Assembly (NCBI GenBank): GCA_039199225.1
Contig: JBCCSZ010000063.1
Span: 1-28,323, forward strand
Source of the DNA: JBCCSZ01 sp039199225
GTDB taxonomy: Bacteria; Bacteroidota; Bacteroidia; Chitinophagales; Saprospiraceae
DNA length: 28,323 nt
Reading direction: 5' to 3'
Within the stretch, counting starts at the first letter, position 1, and each line of letters opens with the position of its first letter. Below, piece by piece: positions 24,029-28,323 of the stretch. The notes beneath the pieces were generated by a model, which had not been told where the DNA came from, ran no database searches, and saw nothing but the letters and a program-made list of their open reading frames with translations. Made by a program: the position numbers and the translations under genes.

Positions 24029-24937
24029 TTAATGCGTATTTTCTTGCAACATCAAAATAGAAAATGCTTTTAGAACATCGCCATTTTCCAAATATTTTTT
24101 TGCTGTGCGTTCCAGGTTTTCTTGAATCAAGGTAGGGTCTGGACTGTTTTGCAACACCCTCCTGACCGCTTCCTCCTTTCTAATCGAGGCAATTTCCTCC
24201 GCCTTGGGCAAAGCGGCCAGGCCCGCCAGTCGGGCCAGGTTGTTACCACTGAGGATGTAGCTTTCGCGGATGTGCTTGGGCAAGCGATCGAAGCCAATGC
24301 CCTTGGTTCGGCCGGGCTTAGGAACTTCAAAAAGTGCCTCTCCATTGGCGTGGGTATACCAAATGCTACCCATCCGGCCGACCAAGTCCAATTTTCGGGT
24401 ATCCAACTGATCATCTTCTGTCAGGAACTCCTTGCGGAAGTGCATCCTCACGACCCTGGCGATGATGAGAATACCAGCGCCTCCCTCTTGCCCCAGTTCA
24501 ATGATGTCGTCCACCACACATTCGAAGGAGGCTGGCGACTCACCGACGCGGGGCGGCTTGACCATCTCTGAGGCCACCTGCGTAAAACCAGCTTTGACAA
24601 ACTCATTGACCCCCTTGTCATACTCGGTGCTGGCCAAGGACATTTGCTCGACCATCGGTCGGTTGACGATGCTGATGACCGTCTCGCGTACCTCTCGGAT
24701 GTTTTCGTAGGTGTGTTTGGTTGTATTGTCCCGTCCGCGGCGGGCCGGGGAGAAGATCATCACGGGAGGGTTGGAGCTGAAGACGTTGAAAAAGCTAAAG
24801 GGGCTGAGGTTGACATTACCGGCCTGGTCAATGGTGCTGGCAAAAGCAATCGGTCGGGGTGCAACGGCTGTCAGCAGGTAAGCATGTCGCTTCCCGACGG
24901 AAAGGGACATGGGGTCTATGGATAAAAAATCGCTCAT
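24029..24937 (-). CDS. Flavin reductase-like (FMN-binding split barrel) protein
   Basis: The 302-residue protein has an N-terminal flavin-reductase-like split-barrel domain (about 10-200). The domain includes RHAYLLTAVAPRPIAFASTI, NLSPFSFFNVFSSNPPVMIF and TYENIREVRETVISIVNR, the usual FMN-contact region. It belongs to the DIM6/NTAB-type subgroup often found next to homogentisate dioxygenase in Bacteroidota. The C-terminal 90 residues are helical and poorly conserved. It starts with ATG 14 bp after hmgA, clearly in the same operon. Its substrate is unknown; a flavin or aromatic-ring reduction step supporting tyrosine breakdown is plausible but inferred. Confidence 0.88.
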   Translation of the reverse strand: MSDFLSIDPMSLSVGKRHAYLLTAVAPRPIAFASTIDQAGNVNLSPFSFFNVFSSNPPVMIFSPARRGRDNTTKHTYENIREVRETVISIVNRPMVEQMSLASTEYDKGVNEFVKAGFTQVASEMVKPPRVGESPASFECVVDDIIELGQEGGAGILIIARVVRMHFRKEFLTEDDQLDTRKLDLVGRMGSIWYTHANGEALFEVPKPGRTKGIGFDRLPKHIRESYILSGNNLARLAGLAALPKAEEIASIRKEEAVRRVLQNSPDPTLIQENLERTAKKYLENGDVLKAFSILMLQENTH

Positions 24938-24951
24938 GTGTCGTTTTTGTG

Positions 24952-26112
24952 TTAGTGGGCCATCCAGGATTTGAAATATTTGCCGTCGTCGATTTGCAAG
25001 GCATTTTCTGTTAGCTGCAACGGTCTGAAGGTATCTATCATTACGGCCAGTTCTTCGGTTTCTTTTTGGCCGATGCTGCGCTCGTAGGCACCTGGGTGGG
25101 GGCCGTGTGGAATCCCTCCTGGATGCAGGGTAATGTAGCCTGGTCCGATGTCATTGCGGCTCATAAAATCCCCATCGACGTAGTAAAGCATTTCATCCGA
25201 GTCGATATTGGAATGATTGTAGGGCGCCGGGATGGCCTTGGGATGGTAGTCGTAGAGCCGAGGGCAGAACGAGCAAACGACGAAAGCCTTGGTTTCAAAG
25301 GTTTGATGAACGGGCGGCGGCTGGTGGACCCTGCCGGTGATGGGCTCGAAGTTGTGAATGGAAAATCCGTAGGGAAAATTGTAGCCATCCCAGCCGACGA
25401 CATCGAAGGGGTGGGAGGCATAGACCATTTCGTGTAAGGCTCCCTGTTTTTTGATCTTCATAAGAAAATCACCCTCTTCATCGAAAGTTTCCAATTGCTC
25501 CGGGAGCTTGTAGTCCCGTTCGCAATAAGGCGAATGTTCCAGCATTTGTCCAAACCAGTTGCGGTATCGTTTGGGGCTGTATATGGGGTGGAAGGATTCG
25601 GCAATCAAGAGTCGATTGTCTTCCGTATCAAATTCAATCTGGTAGATCATTCCTCTAGGAATCACCAGATAATCGCCATATTCAAAGGGAATGCTGCCAA
25701 CCAATGTCCGCAATTTTCCACTGCCTTTGTGGACGAATAGTAATTCATCTGCATCCGCATTTTTATAAAAATAGTTGGTCATAGAATGGCGAGGGGCAGC
25801 CAGGGCAATGTGTACATCATTGTTGATCAACATCATTTCGCGGCTGTCCAGAAAATCATCTTTGGGCTCGACGTTGAAGCCCAGTAGTTTGCGCGCCGTC
25901 ATGTTTTTATTGACAGCGATTTTAGGAGAAATATCTGTGGACCCAAGTATTTCCTTGACCATTGTCGGGCGGTGGATGTGGTAGAGTAGGGAGGACATGC
26001 CCTCGAAGCCGATGGTTCCGAACAATTGCTCGTAGTAGAGTCCTCCATTGGGTTTTTCGAATATTGTATGTCGCTTTGGTGGTACTTTTCCAAGTTTGTG
26101 ATAGATGGGCAT
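24952..26112 (-). CDS. hmgA: Homogentisate 1,2-dioxygenase
   Basis: This Fe(II) cupin enzyme opens the ring of homogentisate to maleylacetoacetate in tyrosine and phenylalanine breakdown. The 386-residue protein is of the shorter bacterial type (human enzyme 445). Family segments are GDYLVIPRGMIYQIEF, SHPFDVVGWDGYNFPYGFSI, PPPVHQTFE and the metal site PYNHSNIDSDEMLYYVDG ... HPGGIPHGPHPG. Likely iron ligands are His300, Glu307 and His336 by analogy with the human site; the His-Glu spacing is one residue longer here. The flavin-reductase-like gene follows after 14 bp. Neither 4-hydroxyphenylpyruvate dioxygenase nor fumarylacetoacetase is in the window. A TATCTTTG box lies upstream. Confidence 0.95.
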   Translation of the reverse strand: MPIYHKLGKVPPKRHTIFEKPNGGLYYEQLFGTIGFEGMSSLLYHIHRPTMVKEILGSTDISPKIAVNKNMTARKLLGFNVEPKDDFLDSREMMLINNDVHIALAAPRHSMTNYFYKNADADELLFVHKGSGKLRTLVGSIPFEYGDYLVIPRGMIYQIEFDTEDNRLLIAESFHPIYSPKRYRNWFGQMLEHSPYCERDYKLPEQLETFDEEGDFLMKIKKQGALHEMVYASHPFDVVGWDGYNFPYGFSIHNFEPITGRVHQPPPVHQTFETKAFVVCSFCPRLYDYHPKAIPAPYNHSNIDSDEMLYYVDGDFMSRNDIGPGYITLHPGGIPHGPHPGAYERSIGQKETEELAVMIDTFRPLQLTENALQIDDGKYFKSWMAH

Positions 26113-26164
26113 TGGAGTTCTATTTTATGGTTTTATTAGTTGCTGATTGGGCTTTAGTACAACC

Positions 26165-26172
26165 CAAAGATA
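26165..26172 (-). promoter_or_regulatory. Putative -7 box for the hmgA operon
   Basis: The minus strand reads TATCTTTG, a full TAnnTTTG match about 53 bp upstream of the hmgA ATG. No -33 TTG is visible at normal spacing. The terminator of the upstream GNAT gene lies about 80 bp away, so hmgA must start its own transcript. Confidence 0.45.
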
Positions 26173-26253
26173 CGTATACCCACCATAATATTGCTGTCTG
26201 TCACCGCTTAAATTCAAAGGAATCGACGGTGGGCTCCGAGGAGTGATTGGCTG

Positions 26254-26279
26254 AAAAATGCCTGTTGAATGGCATTATT
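26254..26279 (-). terminator. Intrinsic terminator of the GNAT gene
   Basis: On the minus strand AATGCC and GGCATT form a 6-bp stem with an 8-base loop, followed by TTTTT from the A-run at 26254-26258. The stem overlaps the TAA stop of the acetyltransferase gene (26275-26277), so the transcript ends almost at the stop codon. Confidence 0.65.
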
Positions 26280-26793
26280 GGGTATGGTGCGTGGCTTTGG
26301 AGATTTGATATTGGAGGACATTGCCTTTTGGAGGTCCGGCTTTCAGCCCATTCTTTACGAGTACCTTAGAGGAGGCGGGATTTTCTACATGGCAGGTGGC
26401 AAAAATGTGTTCCAGCTTTAAGGGGGCAAAGCCAAAGTTCAGAATCTCCGCAATGGCCTCAGTGGCGATGCCGCGATTCCAAAAATCTTCGCCCACCCAG
26501 TATCCCAATTCAGCAATCGGCTTGTTGGAATCCAGGTGTAGACTGATTTCCCCTACGAATTCATCACTTTCTTTGAAGGTAATGGCAAAGACATAGCGGG
26601 CCTTTTTGACAAAACCTTGGTGTACGTAGCTCATTCTGAAAGCGGCATCCGGTTCCCTGTAAGGATTGGGAATGTTGATGATGTTGTCTGATATTTTTTT
26701 ATTGTTGGCATGCTGCACCAAGGAGGGGAAATCTTCTACCTGTAACTTTCTCAAACAAAGCCTTGGGCTATACAAACGCGGGAATCTTTCCAT
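26275..26793 (-). CDS. GNAT family N-acetyltransferase (RimJ/RimL-like)
   Basis: The predicted 172-residue cytoplasmic acetyltransferase uses acetyl-CoA. The fold order is clear: LYSPRLCLRKLQVEDFPSLV at the start, FAITFKESDEFVGEISLHLD (strands 2-4), then ELGYWVGEDFWNRGIATEAI, which holds the RGIATEA pyrophosphate-binding loop of acetyl-CoA. It ends with FATCHVENPASSKVLVKNGL. This is the RimJ/RimL (Acetyltransf_3) pattern. The ATG at 26793 fits the family start; the frame is open back to 26838. The acceptor is unknown, and the neighbours do not help. The gene has its own terminator. Confidence 0.88.
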   Translation of the reverse strand: MERFPRLYSPRLCLRKLQVEDFPSLVQHANNKKISDNIINIPNPYREPDAAFRMSYVHQGFVKKARYVFAITFKESDEFVGEISLHLDSNKPIAELGYWVGEDFWNRGIATEAIAEILNFGFAPLKLEHIFATCHVENPASSKVLVKNGLKAGPPKGNVLQYQISKATHHTQ

Positions 26794-26913
26794 GGTGGCA
26801 GTTTCTAGTGGTTGGCAATGATTACAAACAGTGGGCAAAAACCATCAATTCCTTTCTTCTCCTTTGAATTGTAGTGCGGGAAAGATAAGAATTTATCCTT
26901 ATTTTTCGCCCAC

Positions 26914-27756
26914 ATGGCAGAACAGATCATCGACTACAAAAAGGAGCGGCAAGGCTGGTTGCAGCGCAAGCTCAAAGGGCTATCCAATCGGCTGGGACGC
27001 TGGCAGCGGCACAGCGCCTGGTGGTATCACATACACTTTGTTCGCCCCATTCAATTGGACTACAGCCGGATTCCGCCGGATGCTATTCCCATACTTTTGA
27101 ATTGCTACAATCGGCTCAGCATATTAAAGGATAGCCTGGCGTGGATGCGCAAGTTGAAAGGTAAGAAGTCTTTCATCATAGTGGACAACGACTCGACTTA
27201 CCCCCCTTTGTTGGCATTCTACGATCAGTTGAATGAGCCAGATGTGCAAGTGGTTCGTCTGGGCTTCAACTCCTGGAAAAATGGGGTGGCGCACATCGGC
27301 GAGCGTCTGTTGAAAGATTATCCATATTATATTGTTACGGACCCCGATTTGATTCCTTATCCAGATATGCCGATGGATGTGCTTCCGTATTTGAGCAAGC
27401 TGATGGACGATCATCCAAGGCACAATCACATTGGTTTGTCCTTGGAAATTGAGGATTTGCCGGATCATTACCCGCTCAAGGAACAAGTTGTCCGGCACGA
27501 ATCCCAATTCTGGCCACCCCAGGCGAAACCGGTCGCCGGTGGTCGGGCCTTTGAATCCTACATAGACTCTACTTTTGCGATGTATCGTCCGGGGTCTGAC
27601 GTGAAACAATACCACAATGCCCTTCGAACCGACAGGCCGTATCGGCTCAAGCACATCGATTGGTACCAGTCGCCCCATACATTGTCGGAGGAATACCAGT
27701 ATTACCTAAAAAGTTGTAAGTCTTTTGCGACTTGGGCTGTAGCAGCCAGAGATTAA
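26914..27756 (+). CDS. GT-A type glycosyltransferase (family 2-like)
   Basis: The 280-residue protein has a basic helical N-terminus (1-45) without a signal peptide. A GT-A fold follows: IPILLNCYNRLSILKDSLAW, FIIVDNDSTYPPLLAFYDQL (nucleotide-sugar strand and acidic loop) and the metal-binding DPD (Asp143-Asp145) in YYIVTDPDLIP. Later segments HIGLSLEIEDLP and ESYIDSTFAMYRPG would form the acceptor side, with a conserved-looking HIDWYQ near the end. It may add a sugar to a cell-surface glycan, but no polysaccharide cluster is present. The start is ATG at 26914, shortly after a weak TATTTTTC box, so the leader may be very short. It converges on the cysteine-rich gene with a 15-bp gap. Confidence 0.83.
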   Translation: MAEQIIDYKKERQGWLQRKLKGLSNRLGRWQRHSAWWYHIHFVRPIQLDYSRIPPDAIPILLNCYNRLSILKDSLAWMRKLKGKKSFIIVDNDSTYPPLLAFYDQLNEPDVQVVRLGFNSWKNGVAHIGERLLKDYPYYIVTDPDLIPYPDMPMDVLPYLSKLMDDHPRHNHIGLSLEIEDLPDHYPLKEQVVRHESQFWPPQAKPVAGGRAFESYIDSTFAMYRPGSDVKQYHNALRTDRPYRLKHIDWYQSPHTLSEEYQYYLKSCKSFATWAVAARD

Positions 27757-27771
27757 TGGTTTTCCGTTTTG

Positions 27772-28323
27772 CTACCAGGTGCAACAAGAGCATTGTGTAC
27801 GTGCGTTATAGGTAGATAGGAAGCCTACGGGGGGCGGTGATGCATTTCTTACCCATGTGATAAGTTGTGTAAGCATGTGGTTTTTTATTTGGGGAATCAG
27901 AGGTGGTTCGTGAGGAAAACATTCGCAGCAAGTCGTAAAGAAACAGCAGCCGAAGTCTGAGTAAACTTTGTTATTAGCTGGATCGCCAGGCTGAACATCC
28001 GGTGGAAAAAATGGTAAATCACAGCATTCATCCCCCGGCCTAACAACTTTCATCGTTGTTATAGTTCTTACCTGACCAGCTGCTGGCCAGTCGTCAATGG
28101 TCATGACAAAGCTAATACCATTGGCGTCTGGTGGCTCCGCGTATCCCGTCTGTCTAGAGACAGGTGTTGTACTTCCATCGGGCTCAATGACTTCAATAGA
28201 GAACTCTGCTTTAACGGTCAAGCCTTCATCAAAAATACAATCTGGAATATTGGCGATGCTGTAACTAAATGATCCCGATGTAATTCCTCTGGTGGAGGAT
28301 CGCAGTATAATATCGATTGGAAA
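27772..28323 (-). CDS. Cysteine-rich protein of unknown function (5' end outside the window)
   Basis: The frame stays open from the right edge of the window to the TAG at 27772, giving 183 codons, so the start lies outside. The first visible part looks like beta-strand domain sequence (SGSFSYSIANIPDCIF, AEFSIEVIEPDGSTTP). The C-terminal half is rich in cysteine, with CC pairs in GDECCDLPFF, GCCFFTTCCECF and the very C-terminus CSCCTW, eleven cysteines in all. This suggests metal binding or disulfides in an exported protein, but no signal peptide is visible. I recognise no family. A TTG-started shorter form from 28221 is possible but would cut into the apparent beta domain. Confidence 0.65.
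   Translation of the reverse strand, partial: FPIDIILRSSTRGITSGSFSYSIANIPDCIFDEGLTVKAEFSIEVIEPDGSTTPVSRQTGYAEPPDANGISFVMTIDDWPAAGQVRTITTMKVVRPGDECCDLPFFPPDVQPGDPANNKVYSDFGCCFFTTCCECFPHEPPLIPQIKNHMLTQLITWVRNASPPPVGFLSTYNARTQCSCCTW

Overview
The window looks like a chromosomal stretch of a Bacteroidota bacterium, probably of the Saprospiria/Lewinella type. This is inferred from gene content and not from a marker gene. Supporting features are bshC (bacillithiol synthesis), a homogentisate dioxygenase paired with a flavin-reductase-like protein, membrane-bound LytTR regulators, a Reg_prop/Y_Y_Y periplasmic sensor, secreted proteins with 'FAQ' or 'AAQ' signal-peptide ends, and several -7 boxes of the Bacteroidota type (TAnnTTTG). 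There are no phage, transposase or CRISPR genes, and no RNA genes that I can recognise.

Layout. 1-120 is the 3' end of accD. 121-514 is an unusual repeat element: five exact-length 56-bp units, then a core and an inverted arm. It ends inside the bshC stop codon. bshC (-) and glpK (+) diverge from a shared promoter region. glpK is followed by mnmH, selD and a DppB-like permease (+); mnmH and selD together make selenium-modified tRNA. A second copy of the repeat element, in opposite orientation, lies at 6946-7204, again between convergent genes. The minus strand then carries an intramembrane-protease/secreted-domain fusion, a membrane LytTR regulator and a molybdate transporter (modA-modB-modC, transcribed in that order).

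12475-16935 (+) is a tight three-gene unit: a large ORC/STAND-like P-loop ATPase with a long helical N-terminal half, a small MscS-like membrane protein, and a cation/proton antiporter that overlaps it by 23 bp. It ends at a clear bidirectional terminator. I regard this as the best candidate for an undescribed system, possibly ATPase-controlled ion flux. Next is a structured intergenic region with a possible minus-strand transcript and a 31-residue ORF.

A one-component sensor (Reg_prop propeller, Y_Y_Y, one membrane segment, LytTR) diverges from a sugar-porter gene that it may control. A small lipoprotein of unknown function converges on a minus-strand group: homogentisate dioxygenase, flavin-reductase-like protein, then a serine hydrolase. 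The right end holds a GNAT acetyltransferase with its own terminator, a GT-A glycosyltransferase, and a cysteine-rich protein of unknown function that runs off the window.
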